Below are positions 12,401 through 24,304 of a stretch of 64,000 nt of DNA, one piece after another (position 1 is the stretch's first letter; every line of letters starts with the position of its first letter). The notes below the pieces were generated by a model. It did not search any database. It saw only the letters and a program-made list of their open reading frames with translations, and was not told the DNA's origin. The stretch comes from Hemerocallis citrina (Eukaryota; Streptophyta; Magnoliopsida; Asparagales; Asphodelaceae): positions 53,772,568 through 53,836,567 of the forward strand of contig CM030366.1 of NCBI GenBank assembly GCA_017893485.1, in the 5' to 3' direction. A program made the translations under genes and the position numbers.

Positions 12401-13073
12401 GCGGGTTGGAGGTGGAGGTTGGCGGCGAACGGGGTAAGGGAGAGAGATGAAGAAGATGAAGAGGTGGGGAAGATGCGCACAGGGTATATGGGCTGGCGGC
12501 TAGGGTGATTAGTAGTAGTAGGGTTTTTATAATGGGTTATTGGGTTTGGGTGATAGGGTAGGATCCAATAGGAACTCATCGGATATGGGTTTCATTAATG
12601 GGTTGGGGAAAATAGAATGGGTTTTAAAACCAAATAAGAAAAGTATACAGCTAGAGAAAAATAAATAAATAAATAGATCAATAATAATATAGTACCCAAA
12701 TAAATAAATTTTTGTGCATCAAATTAATACTCAAATTATACTAAGCGCAATAGAAGAAGATCTTTAATTCAATAATCAAGATTAGTAATATTAATAACAA
12801 CAATAACAATTTTGACATACATATCAAAAATGAGATTTGAGACAACCAAGTTCATAAAAATCCAAATAGTATTAAAATAAGGTACAAGTAGCCGATCACT
12901 TAGAAAATAAATATTAAAGCTGGAATATACTGTTATTCGAAGAAAATACAATTTCCGGTTCGAAAAGATTTTAATAGAAAACCCAATTCGAGTTTAAAAT
13001 AATACTGAATTTATAATAAATCAAAATACGTAATTTATTCACAAAATACGTATTTAGGAAAACAGGGATTACA
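9447..13073 (-). repeat. LARD right LTR (5' LTR)
   Basis: 3627 bp, almost identical to 3199-6824. Differences noticed by eye: one C/T near 9531, T/G near 11706, C/T near 12334, T/C near 12477, and one extra G in a G run near 12387. A TATA-like box is at 12522-12532. Confidence 0.93.
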
Positions 13074-13269
13074 TCCATCGTCAAAACGATCAAAGGGAGA
13101 AACCTCTCCAATCAACAAAATCCAAATCTTTATAAAATTTCAGAATCCAAATCCAATAATAAAATATCTTGAAAACACAGGATAATATTTAGAATAGTAA
13201 GTTATAGATCCGAAAACATTTAAGGAATCAATCGTTCAAATAACATCTGGAAAACTCAAGAAACATCAG

Positions 13270-13640
13270 TAACAGTCGACTGCAAACCAGAGTCGGTCGA
13301 CTGTCCAGAGCGAAAATCCAACATTTTAAAGAAAATAATTCTAAGTGTTGACGGTCGACTGTAAAAGTCACCAGCCGACTGTCCCGGGCGAAAAACCAAC
13401 ATCTTTGAGAAAATAAATTCTAAGTAGTAACAGTCGACTGCTAATAGTCACCGGTCGACTGTCCAGAGCGAAAATCCAACACTTCGAGAAAATACCAAAA
13501 CAGAGCAGAGACAGTCAACTGGAGAAATAGTTCAGTCGACTGTTCCGCACGAGATTTCAGGAAAAACGAGAAAACACAGCAGCCAGGTTGCGACGGTCGA
13601 CTGTCGAAACATACCAGTCGACTGCCTCACCTACAGACTG
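13270..13640. repeat. Cluster of CAGTCGACTG palindromes in the family-B LTR
   Basis: About ten exact or one-to-two-base variants of the 10-bp palindrome CAGTCGACTG (or CGGTCGACTG) occur in about 370 bp. They are often paired, and some are spaced by a repeated block with the core gagcgaaaatccaacat. Confidence 0.85.
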
Positions 13641-16235
13641 CAATTTGGGTTGTGCATAATTCAACCGATGCGAAGATTTACTTTACGAAAATGAAATCTA
13701 TAAAAAGTATATTTCTGATATGATCAAATACAACTTATAGAATATACAAAGATCCATAAAAACCAATCAAAATCGCTTGAATTAATAAAATAGCTTTTTG
13801 ATGAACTTCTTCAAAATTAAAAAAAAAGCATGAATGTGTGCATATATCAAAATTAGAGTTTTTAAGAATCAGTCATACATCAAAATAACTTTGTTTTATA
13901 TTCCAAAACTTATCAGTACCAAAATAAGTTGAGATATAGTAAAATCCTTCGAAAACACATAAAACTCTATTTCTTCTAAAACAACAAAAATTACTATATT
14001 CATGAAAACGTTCGTGCATGTTCGTGCACCAAAGAAAACTTCACCAATCTATAAACTAAAATAAAAAAATATTCAAATATCAAACTTAGTATTTGAGTAA
14101 ATCCAAATTCAAATAAAATCTTCATAAAATCACAAATCCCCAAATTTAATCAAACGAAATGTATCAATCCCCAATTTAGTCATCACAACTCAAATCCTCA
14201 AGACATGGTCTTTTAATCCATTACTCATTCTCAAATTTTCTCAAACTCAAACTCAACTATTCTCAATAGTTGATCCATAAGCAAATTTATCATTTACATG
14301 GCCAAGTTGCATTCATCCAACTCACCAATAATCCAAAAATCTCTTCTTTAATCAATTAATGCATAACATCCATCATACTCAATCAAATCAGCAATAAATC
14401 CAAAAGAAATAGCCTACTAAAAATTTATATTAGGTTCTCCTACAATCCAAAATCATCCACATGCAATTCTACTCACAACAACTAGGGTTTTTCTCAAAGA
14501 TCCAATTTTTATCATCCATCCAACATACATATTCATACCAAACCCTAGCATGCTTTCTAATAGATGAAACACCACATACCACATACATAAAAAAACAACA
14601 ACAAAACAATTTACATCACTCACCTCGATGGAGAGATCAAACGAATGTAACGAAGCAAGATGAAGAATCCCTCCTTTGCAAAGAATCCAAGATTCCCTAT
14701 TTGAATCTCCAAGAAAATAAAAATAATAAAACCTTGTGTTGTACAGCGAAAGACGGCAGCACTCCACCTTTTAAATAGGCCGGAATTAGAAGAATTAGGG
14801 TTTTGAACACATTTGCAAAATAATCCTTTTAAAATATATCTTTACATAAATAGATCTCTATACTTGGAAACTTGATAAAACTAATTTAATTGAGATTTAA
14901 AAACAAAATAAACACTTTATTTCCAGTCGGCACTGTTTGAAAAGTCCAAAAAACGAATTTGCATTTTCACCCCTCAAAATGACAATTTTGCAAACAGATC
15001 ATCTTTTATCAAAACTTGTAAAATAGGCCAAATTCATCAAAACAAAAAGTAACTTTTTAACCCTAAGATGACTAGGCATTATACCCAGCCCCAAAATCCG
15101 AAAATCTGGAGTTTTCACCCCCATTTGGTAATTTTGCACAAAAGTCCCTCTTTTTGAAATATTTGCAAATAGGTTCAATAGATATCAGAAAAATCTAGAA
15201 AAATCACAAATAATCTCAAATAATAAATAATGATTTTCCTAAAAATAATTTTGGCTTTTGGACTTTCCAAGAAAATAATTGCACGTGTTTTGCACGTGTA
15301 AAAAGGGTAAATCTTCATAAAAATATTTATTAATTCACCAAAAATCATTTTAATTCATTTATAAATCTTTAAAATAATATTTTAAAATACGGGGTACTAC
15401 AGAACGAGGGAGGAGCCAAGAAGGTCGGCTTGCCGGAGGGGACCGTGGCTTTGGAACAATTGGCGACAACCTTTCCCTCGAAGGCCCCCTGTATTTGAGG
15501 GAGGATGCTGAGGTGGACTCTTCCTGACAGCCCTGGATCTCCCATTGAGTTCCAAACGAAGGGCGGACTCGACGTCCCCTATCTTCAACAACCGAGCTCG
15601 ATCAGAATGTACTCGAACGACCATGAGGATTTGGTTCGTTACGGGGTGCAACCCTTCCTCACCGAGCCATCAAATGATCAAGCAGACAGCATCCAGAGCA
15701 TGCTGACAAGCACCGACCTTCCTTTGATACAGGCGAGCTATTTCATTCCCCTGGAATATGAGTTGATGGTGCTGAACCCAGGGCTATGACCGACGGAAAA
15801 ACTAGCCCCTTGGTTCTGTATGTTTTCACTCGACGCCTTCAGCTCGAGGTTGAGGTTTCTCATGCACCCGTTTGTGAAGGAGGTGTTGAATTGGGTAGAG
15901 ATGAGTCCGATGCAGTACGATCTGAACTCTTAGAAGCAGATCGTGTGCTTCATGCTGCTCTGCAAAAAGAGGGAGGTTCCCTTGAAGTTGAAGTATTTTT
16001 GAGTCCACCTAGGGTTCCAGTCTACGTGGACATATGAGGGGGTCCATTATATCTCCTATCGCCCTCAAAGATGGGTAGTCCACAATCACCCGGACTCCAT
16101 CAAGGAATGGAAGGAGAAGTATCTCATCGTTTGGAACTAGGTACCCTGGGAGATCCCGACGAACTGGTCCTTTTACAAACTTAACCACAAAGCCCTAAAG
16201 GAGAAGGACTAGCACTATCACATTTACTCGATACC

Positions 16236-16425
16236 CAGGCCCAACATTGGACCGGAACTGACCCGATCTATACGGTTCCGGGTCCGGGTCCTAAAATAAG
16301 ACCAGATGCACTTTCGGATCCGGGTCCTAGTCGCTCAAAATAGAACTGACCCAAACCCCGACATGGACCTGGACCCATTAAAAAATACCCCCAAAAATAT
16401 AGATTTTGAATATTAATAGGGTTAT

Positions 16426-16508
<83 letters not shown>

Positions 16509-16759
16509 TAATTGTTGAAGATAGATGTGTAAATATAATATTTATTCATGTACTTAAGTGCAAAAATTGTTCGAACCGTATGGTATCAGGTGCAAAAATA
16601 CTTAAGGTCAAATATTTATTCTCCGCTATCGGACCCGACGAGTATATTTTTTTAACCCGGACCCGGACCCGGTTCTTGCAAGTCCAAGTCCGGGTCCAAT
16701 TTTTAGACCTGTGAGGTACCGGGTTCGGGTCCAGGTAGTGGAGGACCCAACCCAATAGG
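16236..16759. mobile_element. hAT-like non-autonomous insertion with AT microsatellite
   Basis: The sequence is flanked by a repeated actcgatacc (16226-16235 and 16760-16769), consistent with an 8-bp or slightly longer target duplication. Both ends are rich in ggacccgg/ccgggtcc motifs, as in some plant hAT elements. The centre is a (TA)n run at about 16431-16505. Terminal inverted repeats are not clear. It splits the antisense gene. Confidence 0.5.
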
Positions 16760-18187
16760 ACTCGATACCAGCTCTGAAAAGGACTTTACGAAGGAGGAGA
16801 AGGAGGATGTGGTACATATCGTCTCTAAAGGGAGCATCCCCTGGGCGACTGTGACCGAGAGGCACTTTGCAAAGATTGTGCTGAGCCCCATCGACCCCTG
16901 TATGATTTTTATTTCCTTTTTCCCTCTATCTTTTTCTCTTCAATCTCACAGTTTGTGTTTTCTTTTGCAGCTATGGACGACGCAAAGATCGAAGAGAGGA
17001 ATGCCTTCTTGGCCAAGAAGAAGGCGGTCGAGCAGCAGAAGCAAAAGAAAAGGCCCTCCGCTGCCACGTCCGAGGGGGCTTCAGAGACGAAGTCCAAAAG
17101 ACCAAAGGCTTCGGGCTCCTCCTGCTCCTCTAAGGTAGTGTCAAGTCCTGGCAACCTTAAGGTTACCGAGGGGGTGAAGTTTGTCTCTTGCCCATCCCTG
17201 CCAGGCCGGAGATCGTTGGGGAGGCGTGGTAGGCTCCATGGGCCACAAACTGGTCTGTGAATGCGACAGACTCTCTAACGGAGGGTCTATTGGTGATCGA
17301 GGTGGTGGAGAACCGGGTCACCCCTCGGGACAAGGGAGAGCCTCATGACCGAGACCCTCAAGTCATGCTTCATGAAGTAAGCTCAGGCCGACATGGTGGT
17401 AAGTGTTCTCTAAGTTTCTCTTCTTGATCTTTTCAAGCCCTTGAAAATTTCTAAGTTTTTGCCCTTCGTTCACAGATGACTCTGCAAAGGGCAAAGCTGA
17501 GGAGGCGCTATGCCTGCGAGTTCCTTCAGGCCGAACGAAACTGTAGACGGTACGAGAGGGAGATGAAGGAGCAGAAGCTGCTTGTCCAAGCTACAGAAGC
17601 TAGCGAGCGAGCCTTGAAGGCAGAGCTGGCCACCCTCGCTGACGACCGAGCTCGACTGGAGAAGGAGAAGACCTTCTTACAGGAAGAACAAGAAGAAGCT
17701 GCAGCCCGCAAAGCTGGGCGCCATTGACAAGGTCATCTTCGCTCAGGACCTAGGGTATGATCGGACCATCGAGCATGTGCTGCAGAAGTACCCCGATCTC
17801 GAGCTCAAGGGCTCCAGTTTCTCCATGAATTTTTCCAAGGCCCCACCCACTCCGGGGGGAAGGTTATGATGAGGGGGATGATCGCTAGCCCGCCCGTGAG
17901 GATGAGCCGAATCCGGACACTCCCAGGGTTAACGCTGAGAGAGCCGAAGAGGTGCCCTCCTCTCCCAAGTAGTAGTCTTCTCTTTTTATTTCTTTTTTCT
18001 TCTTTCTTTTTTATGTATTTGTCGAACGCGAACTGGCCACCGCTTTTGTATGAAACTTAATTGATGAATGAGAAAAAAAATGGGCCGAGCTTTTGGACTT
18101 GATGTTTTTCATATGATGTTTTGTGTTCTGCGATTTGACCAAGTCTATGAGACTCAGAGTGATGTGTCTCTCTCTTCTTTTATCAGA

Positions 18188-18840
18188 TGACCGAGCCTAC
18201 TTTGGCCGACCTCCGTGGTGCCGAGCTTGAGTATCTTAGGGACAAGGTGAAATCTTTGGTATCTATCTTGGCATGCCATCGTAATGAGGTCAAGGATCAG
18301 GAGGCGACGTTTTCCTTTTGTCTTAAGAGGTTGCAGCAATTGAGCATAGAATTGGCTTGCCTGAAGAAGGAGATTGTCGATTGGGACCTAGGGAGCACCG
18401 AGAATCGCCTATAGGCCTCTGGTGATTCCTCTCGACAAACAACTTCGGTTGGGGTGCTCCGTTTGGATGACTCATTCCTTCGTGAGATGTTTGTGGTGAA
18501 TGAGCTAGATATATAGGTTGAAGGTCGCATTTGGGGTGGCAGGATCCCATACTTCTTCTCTAGGAAGTGGCTGGCCTTCCGTTCGTGGTCCTTCTCCGAT
18601 CCTTAGACTGGATCCACCGAACCCTAGTGACGCTCAAAGCTCGGTGGCCGTGGCGTCCACCTTGGCCGCCCATAAAGGGGAAACTGATAAGTTTGCAGAC
18701 AAGGAGACCCACTTAGTTGGACTTGACCTGGTCGACCTTAGCTCATGGCCCCCAGACAGAGGAGCAGGTCATTCGGTTGACTTTCATGCATTGATGTATT
18801 CTGGTTGTATCTTGTTGCATCTTGTTGTAATCTTTATGGC
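18188..18840 (+). pseudogene. Second antisense-strand ORF remnant
   Basis: An open stretch starting at an ATG (18187-18414, about 75 codons) is charged and predicts a coiled coil (ELEYLRDKVKSL, RLQQLSIELACLKKE). A stop and then a second open stretch (18518-18856) follow. It lies just downstream of the first antisense gene's 3' UTR and on the same strand. It may be a further exon set of that gene or a second accessory ORF. No family is recognised. Confidence 0.4.
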
Positions 18841-18859
18841 CTCACCGGTTGTGTAATAA

Positions 18860-19349
18860 CTTTGTCTATAGATGGAGCTTGACTCTGGACTGCCTTGTGT
18901 AAACATGTCGCCTTGGAATTCGAAATATTTATCTTGGAAATTGTAGTGTCTGTTTAATTGCACGATGTAGGAATTCGAAACACTGGCTTAGGGATGCATG
19001 ACGGCGACTCCTTGACATCCATTGGATAGGAATGTGCGTCACAGATCTGTTCACATCATCATTGTGGTTTTCGAAGGCGCTTTCCTCCTGTAGCCTATAT
19101 AAGCTCCCTTTCTTCTTCAGGATTTTGTTAGTTGTCTTAGCTTAAGTGGTTCTCCTGCTACCCGCTGACTTAGGGGTAAAACAGCGAGCGTGGTCGCTAT
19201 GTTCCTAGCTGCAAACAGGAGATGGGGTGATCGCTTCAGAGCCCGGACTCCACTGGAGTTATACTACATCCCGTATGGGCTTCAAGCTTTTGGAGAGCAT
19301 CTTGGTTCATGTAGTTCTCCTACTAGCCACTGACAGTTAGGGGTAAGAC
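18860..19349 (+). other. Tat-element internal spacer with promoter-like motif
   Basis: No coding sequence is seen. A TATA-like ctatataag at 19095-19103 is followed by a pyrimidine-rich stretch. An imperfect duplication of about 190 bp has the cores gttctcctgctacccgctgac and gttaggggtaaaac (about 19150-19345). Confidence 0.45.
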
Positions 19350-19763
19350 TGTAACGCCCCGCCCCAATACTCAGACAATTTATACAATTTATCAAACAAA
19401 TTATTTATAGTATAGTACAACTGCCCACCACAGGCTGCCTCTCAAAAGGTGGTTAACCGGATTGGTGACTCTTGATCATAGGCTGTATTATTTATTATTA
19501 ATTTAATCTATTGTATTCCCGATATGGGACTATTCAAATCTATCTCTCTCCTCTTTTCCGCTGACGTCAGCGCACGCACAGGCCCCCCGGGCGGGCCCCC
19601 GGGCCACGTCAGCGTTCGCAGACAGCAGGCGCTATCTCAATTCAAACTGGGTGAGACCCCTTGCTGCTGACATCATCATGACGTCAGCGACAAGACAACC
19701 CGCTGCTGCCTTTTCAAACCGTGGACCCCCCCTCTATAACACATAATTACCAAACTGCCATCG

Positions 19764-19831
<68 letters not shown>

Positions 19832-19849
19832 AAATTACGGGATGTTATA

Positions 19850-19868
19850 TGCACCCCCCTCCCTTTAG
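19850..19868 (-). promoter_or_regulatory. TRIM polypurine tract
   Basis: On the minus strand the run AAAGGGAGGGGGGTG directly precedes the 3' LTR. Confidence 0.7.
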
Positions 19869-20108
19869 AAATCAGTGTCCTCGCTGAGTACGGGGTATGC
19901 AATCTAGTGCAGGATCCTCCTTTCTAGTCGATATGGAGCAGTCCCGTGAGCATCGCTCTCGTCTTTGGAATACTGGAGACCAATCCCACTCCGCGGATCA
20001 TTCTGTGGCCCATACGTCCATCGTCCCAGAATACTGGGGATTGTCTCACTCCGCCGATCATTCTGGAGTCCATAACTCACGATTTTCCCACACTCGGTGT
20101 CGAAAGTC

Positions 20109-20121
20109 GGTTCTGATACCA
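20109..20121 (-). promoter_or_regulatory. TRIM primer-binding site (tRNA-iMet-like)
   Basis: Minus-strand TGGTATCAGAACC, two bases inside the 5' LTR, matches the iMet primer site apart from one base. Confidence 0.8.
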
Positions 20122-20534
20122 TTTATAATGCCCCGCCCCAATACTCAGACAATTTATACAATTTATAAGACAAATTATTTTTAGTATAGTACAACTGCCC
20201 ACCACAGGCTGTCTCTCAAAAGGTGGTTAACAGAATTGGTGACTCTTTATCATATGCTATATTATTTATTATTATTTTAATCTATTGTATTCCCGATATG
20301 GGACTATTCAAATCCTTCTCTCCTCTATTCCGCTGACATCAGCGCATGCACGGCCCCCCTGGGCGGGCCCCCACGCCACGTCAGCGTTCACAGACAGCAG
20401 GCGTTGTCTCAATTCAAACCTGGCGGGACCCCTTGCTGCTAACGTCATCATGACTTCAGCGGCAACACAGCCCGCTGCTGCCTTTTCAAACCGTGCCCCC
20501 CCTTCTATAACACATAATTACCAAACTGTCATCG

Positions 20535-20583
<49 letters not shown>

Positions 20584-20585
<2 letters not shown>

Positions 20586-20713
20586 GCCATCTTCCGATGC
20601 AAACACAAATGTCATGCAAACGCGTGCAAACGCCTTAACCTGTCATCCCCAATGACGAATTAAGGCGTTTGCACGTTTGCAAACGCTACAGTAGCGTTTG
20701 CAACCGAAGAAGG

Positions 20714-20716
<3 letters not shown>
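20584..20716. mobile_element. 133-bp foldback MITE in the TRIM LTR
   Basis: Inverted ends gggccatcttccgatgcaaac and its near complement (about 18 of 21 bases) enclose a second, perfect 16-bp inverted repeat (cgtgcaaacgccttaa). It sits within the (TA)n run of the right LTR, so TA is a possible target duplication. It has no coding capacity. The superfamily is uncertain. Confidence 0.75.
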
Positions 20717-20750
<34 letters not shown>

Positions 20751-20879
20751 AAATTACGTGATGTTACAAAAACTGCAAGTATGGTCGCTCTGTCCCTAGT
20801 TGTCCGCGGGTGATAGAATGATTGCCTCAACCTATTTGGTGCTAAGTCCCATGCTGAGCTTGAGGCGTAGGCCTAGCGT

Positions 20880-21181
20880 TGAGAACTTAAGAGACTGTAG
20901 AGGTCGAAGCCCATGCCAAGCAGCGAGGACTTGGGAGATGGTAAGAGATCTCTAGTTAGGGTCGAAGTCCGCGCCGAGCGGCGAGAACCTGAGAGATCGT
21001 AAGAAATCTCTCATTATGGTCAAAGTCCGTGTCGAGCGGCGAGGACCTAGGAGATCGTAAGAAATCTCCTGTTAGGGTCGAAGTCTGTGCCGAGCGACAA
21101 GGACTTGGGAGATCATAAGAAACCTCCCGTTAGGTTCGAAGTCTGTGTCGGGCGGCGATGACTTGAGAGATTGTAAGAAAC
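20880..21181. repeat. 58-bp minisatellite, right array, part 1
   Basis: Five or more copies of a 58-bp unit with the cores gatcgtaagaaatctc and gtcgaagtcc.tgccgagcggcgaggact. The chromovirus at 21182 cuts the array, which resumes at 35819. Confidence 0.9.
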
Positions 21182-24100
21182 TGTCACGCCCCGCTTCTCA
21201 AAAGAATACTGAATACGATACATGACTAAGCCCAGTAGAAAGTTTTCACCACCCATAAGCTGTACGGACCTGCTTGACTCATCATAACTGTAAATATAAC
21301 AATATACTCCAACCAGACATGCAAAAACAAGCATAACTCAAAGGTATTTATTGCAATAATAGTAAATATCCCAACAAATATAAGATCCAAAATCAAAACA
21401 ATAATCCTAGGACAAACAGACCAAATACAAGTCTCAATACAATCCATGAAATAAATAGTTCATCAAAACAATAAGCTGTAAATTTCCATTAGCACAGCTC
21501 AAAACTTTTGCTCACCAACTCCAGGAGGCAATTGGTCAGCAAAACCTGCTCATATAGTAATTACAAGAGAAAATAGGAAAACTGGAAAACATATCCCCCG
21601 TTAGATGCCAATTCCGGACCGCAAGTAATACAAGTAGGAAAATGAAGGAAAACTAAACTAAACAGGTAATACTAACATGGAGAAGGTAGCAAATATAATA
21701 GTCTACAGATGACAACAACAGTGTAGTGATAACAGTGAGAGTATAACAGTAACAGTGATCAACAGTAACAGTATTCAATAGTAACAGTAGCAGTAACATG
21801 ATGTGACAGTGTAAACAGTTATTCTTATGTCTAATGTTCATTACTAAATAGGTAGCACTTCATGCATCCCAGATTTTACCACATGGTTGCTACAACAAAC
21901 AATTTCGTTATAAGATTTTGTAGTGGAACTTCTATAGGGAAGTATATTCAGACAAACAGTAACATCAACATCAAATAGTGTCATGGATCATGCGCTCATG
22001 CATCCAGAGATAAACGGTAGGTCCCACGGTAAACAGTGGTGAAAACGAGTTCCTTCCGAATATGCATTTCTATATTGTCCACCACTAGATCTTTTCCCTT
22101 AAAAGCCCCGGCTTGATTAGTTTTCATTATTAACAACAGGTGTGAACGAATATAAATATTCTATGAACATAGCATGAACATGGGATAAGTCTAAGATGAA
22201 GTAGTAATCACAACAGTTGAGAAAAACAACTCATAACGGTTAAAACAACGAAACTTTCAGTTCTGGACAGCATGACACAACTGTACCAAATCTGAAATTT
22301 CTGTTGCTACAGAATAGCAAATTCAGATCTGCCAGAAAATCTAGAAACTAGACTCTCTGCTGATTCCAACACATATATATAAGTCATATATCAGCTACAG
22401 AATCAGGGTTAAAAACAACATTTAATACAGAAATTAGGCTCAGCCAGAAAATGCAAAATCATGTTTATAAGCATGAAAAGAGTCCAAAATCACCATAATT
22501 AAATCTGAGAAAAATCTGGAAGATTCCCTAACATATCTAGTTTCAAAATATAAAATTTCATGAATTTATATTACAGATAGTATAGTGATCAAAATTGGGA
22601 AAAAAGAGTCATGCGACAAAAATTCGATTCTGACAAAGATAATTCATAAAATATAATTCAAAATCCAGATCCGTCAAAAGAATGATAAAATAGACAAATA
22701 AGGCTACAGTTCATATTTACAAAGTTTTTATCAAAAATGAATAGAATCATGTTGAAAACATAGTTCTATATTGAACAGCATGCAGTTTGGAAAATATATC
22801 GATTGTTTCATAAGTACGAAAAGAGATATAAATATCAATAAATAATTCCACAAAAATTAGGGATTGATCCCAAACATGTATAAACATACTCAGCAAAATA
22901 TAGAGTTCAAATTCTACTTTTAATATCCGTTTTAAAATAATATTTCAAACAGAATACTTATAGTTCAGAATCTGGAATATACGATATGACTGCAGTAAAA
23001 CAGCAATAACTCATGCATCAAAAATCAGAATTCAGTCGAAATTTCTAAAAACTAAAAAACATAGGCTACAAATTATGTTCACAAACTTATTTATTTTACT
23101 GATATTAACAGGGTCAAAATTACTGTACAAAAATAGGGCAGCAGTAGACAAAAGTTCTTTTAGGCATTTTATCAAACAAGTTAACTACAAACGGTCCAAT
23201 CTAAGATGTCATACAAAGCATGGTATATGTGGATTTCTCAAATAAGCATGGCATGTGTACAATTAGTTTATAATGAGACAATACATCCAAGTAACAGTCA
23301 ACTGCAACATATGGTGTGTTACAAACAACATACAATCAAGATGTCCACTAATCTAATTATTTTCATGCAACAGGGTGTCAACTAGTATAACTACTCATGA
23401 TCAAGAGATGTTGTCAACGGTTAAACTAACGAATAGGATCATTATGAAAGCACAATTATTTTCATACTAGATTACTTACCGTATTTAACTTGTATGATAA
23501 AAAGAACACATACAAGCTACTTGCCTGTAATGAAGACGAAGACGAAGAATATAATAACGGGAACGGATTCCGAACAACAAACACAACGAACAAAAAGACG
23601 GGAATCGAGAGACGAGAACTCCAATCGAAACACGTGCACAAGAATGCACGTGCACTTAACACCAGCACAAAGAGACAGCAACACACCAACAGCAAGGTCG
23701 GCAGCAGCACCGACGGCCAGAGAAGACGACGACATGGCCTGGCAATGGCGACGGCGACGAACGACATCGAGAGTCGTGTCGCGGCGGCATTCGAGCAAGA
23801 CAGCGGCAGCACAGGCAGGGGGTCGGCCTGCGACCACAGCGAGGAGGAGAAGAGGAGAGGAACAACGGGGAGGGTGTCGCCGGCGTCGGAAGTGAAGGAC
23901 GGTGGCAGGAAGGAGGTCGAGGTCAGAAGTCGGAGTAGAGGAAAGAGACGGCTAAAGAGAGAGAGAGAGATGTATTAGGGTTTGGTAATTAGGGTTAGGG
24001 TTCAATTATGGTGTATAAATATGGCAAATGGGTTTAAATGAACTGGGTAGTATCCCATAGGATAAAAGGGATCCAATAAGAGACAATTAGGCCAAGAATT

Positions 24101-24290
24101 AGGTTTAAACAATAGACAGGATCAAGAACAAGTTGTAGATCAAATAAATGAGAAAATAAAGGCTGAATCCAACGGAACGAATCTCAAGAAAACAACAGCA
24201 ACATGAAATAGACAAAACCAAAAATAAAAATAAATTCAGAATTTTATTAAAAATATAATTAAAATACAAAAGTGAGCAATAGGGGTTGCA
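21182..24290 (-). repeat. Chromovirus 3' LTR
   Basis: 3109 bp, starting tgtcacgccccgc and ending ggggttgca. On the minus strand it has a TATA-like TATTTATAC (about 24015-24025) followed by a GC-rich leader (23500-23990) with spurious ORFs on both strands. Confidence 0.9.
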
Positions 24291-24304
24291 AATCCTACCC
24301 ACCT
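24291..24304 (-). promoter_or_regulatory. Chromovirus polypurine tract
   Basis: Minus-strand AGGTGGGTAGGATT directly precedes the 3' LTR, identical to the LARD tract. Confidence 0.7.

Larger units (their letters stand above)
3199..13073 (-). mobile_element. Young LARD-like non-autonomous LTR retrotransposon
   Basis: A complete element with LTRs 3199-6824 and 9447-13073 and a perfect target duplication tccat (3194-3198 and 13074-13078). The 2.6-kb interior has no gag, protease, RT or integrase, so it fits the LARD class (long LTRs, large non-coding interior). It retains a tRNA-iMet primer site, a purine tract and a short tail matching the end of chromovirus pol. LTR ends and leader resemble the chromovirus at 21182-35818, suggesting that proteins of that lineage moved it in trans. 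The two LTRs are almost identical, which implies very recent insertion. Confidence 0.93.
1931..15401 (-). mobile_element. Family-B solo LTR, split by the LARD
   Basis: The LTR starts tgtagcgtcccg at 1931 and ends gggtactaca at 15401. It is flanked by a perfect 5-bp duplication gaacg (1926-1930 and 15402-15406). Without the nested element (3199-13073 plus one duplicated tccat) it is about 3.6 kb. It is homologous to the solo LTRs at 26285-29625 (same orientation) and 42151-45518 (opposite). There is no internal region, primer site or gag-pol, so this is a solo LTR left by recombination. The right part contains the CAGTCGACTG palindrome cluster (13270-13640). Confidence 0.88.
1753..17968 (+). 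pseudogene. Antisense accessory gene of the Tat-type element (Transposase_28-like), broken
   Basis: The coding region is interrupted by the insertions at 1931-15401 and 16236-16759. Part 1 (1753-1930) starts with an ATG and encodes an acidic stretch with DSDEE. Part 2 (15402-16235) carries a segment with FLMHPFVKEVLNW and VHYISYRP that resembles the plant 'putative gypsy type transposon' family (PF04195). Part 3 (about 16775-17968) carries a lysine-rich and then a coiled-coil segment. Likely introns lie at 16903-16971 and 17400-17475 (GT...AG). Several in-frame stops (for example in 1875-1880) and a frameshift near 17715 show it is dead. The frame ends about 17968 and a T-rich 3' UTR follows. 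The molecular role of this family is not established. Family assignment is from motif memory only. Confidence 0.65.
19350..20768 (-). mobile_element. TRIM (miniature LTR retrotransposon)
   Basis: Left LTR 19350-19849 (500 bp) and right LTR 20124-20768 (645 bp, of which 133 bp is a MITE) enclose only 274 bp. The interior has an iMet-type primer site next to the right LTR and a purine tract next to the left LTR, so it reads on the minus strand. Flanking aagac (19345-19349) and aaaac (20769-20773) are a near-perfect target duplication. There is no coding capacity. Each LTR ends in a long (TA)n run. Confidence 0.88.

Noticed and set aside
13676..15060. Short ORFs such as 14453-14778 as genes
   Set aside because: They overlap on opposite strands within the family-B LTR and have no homologous frame in the other two copies.
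16268..16549. ORF with long Tyr-Ile repeats
   Set aside because: It is the (TA)n microsatellite read as protein.
23462..23978. Arg/Thr-rich ORFs in the chromovirus LTR
   Set aside because: The equivalent region of the other LTR (34990-35415) does not keep the frames, so they are compositional.
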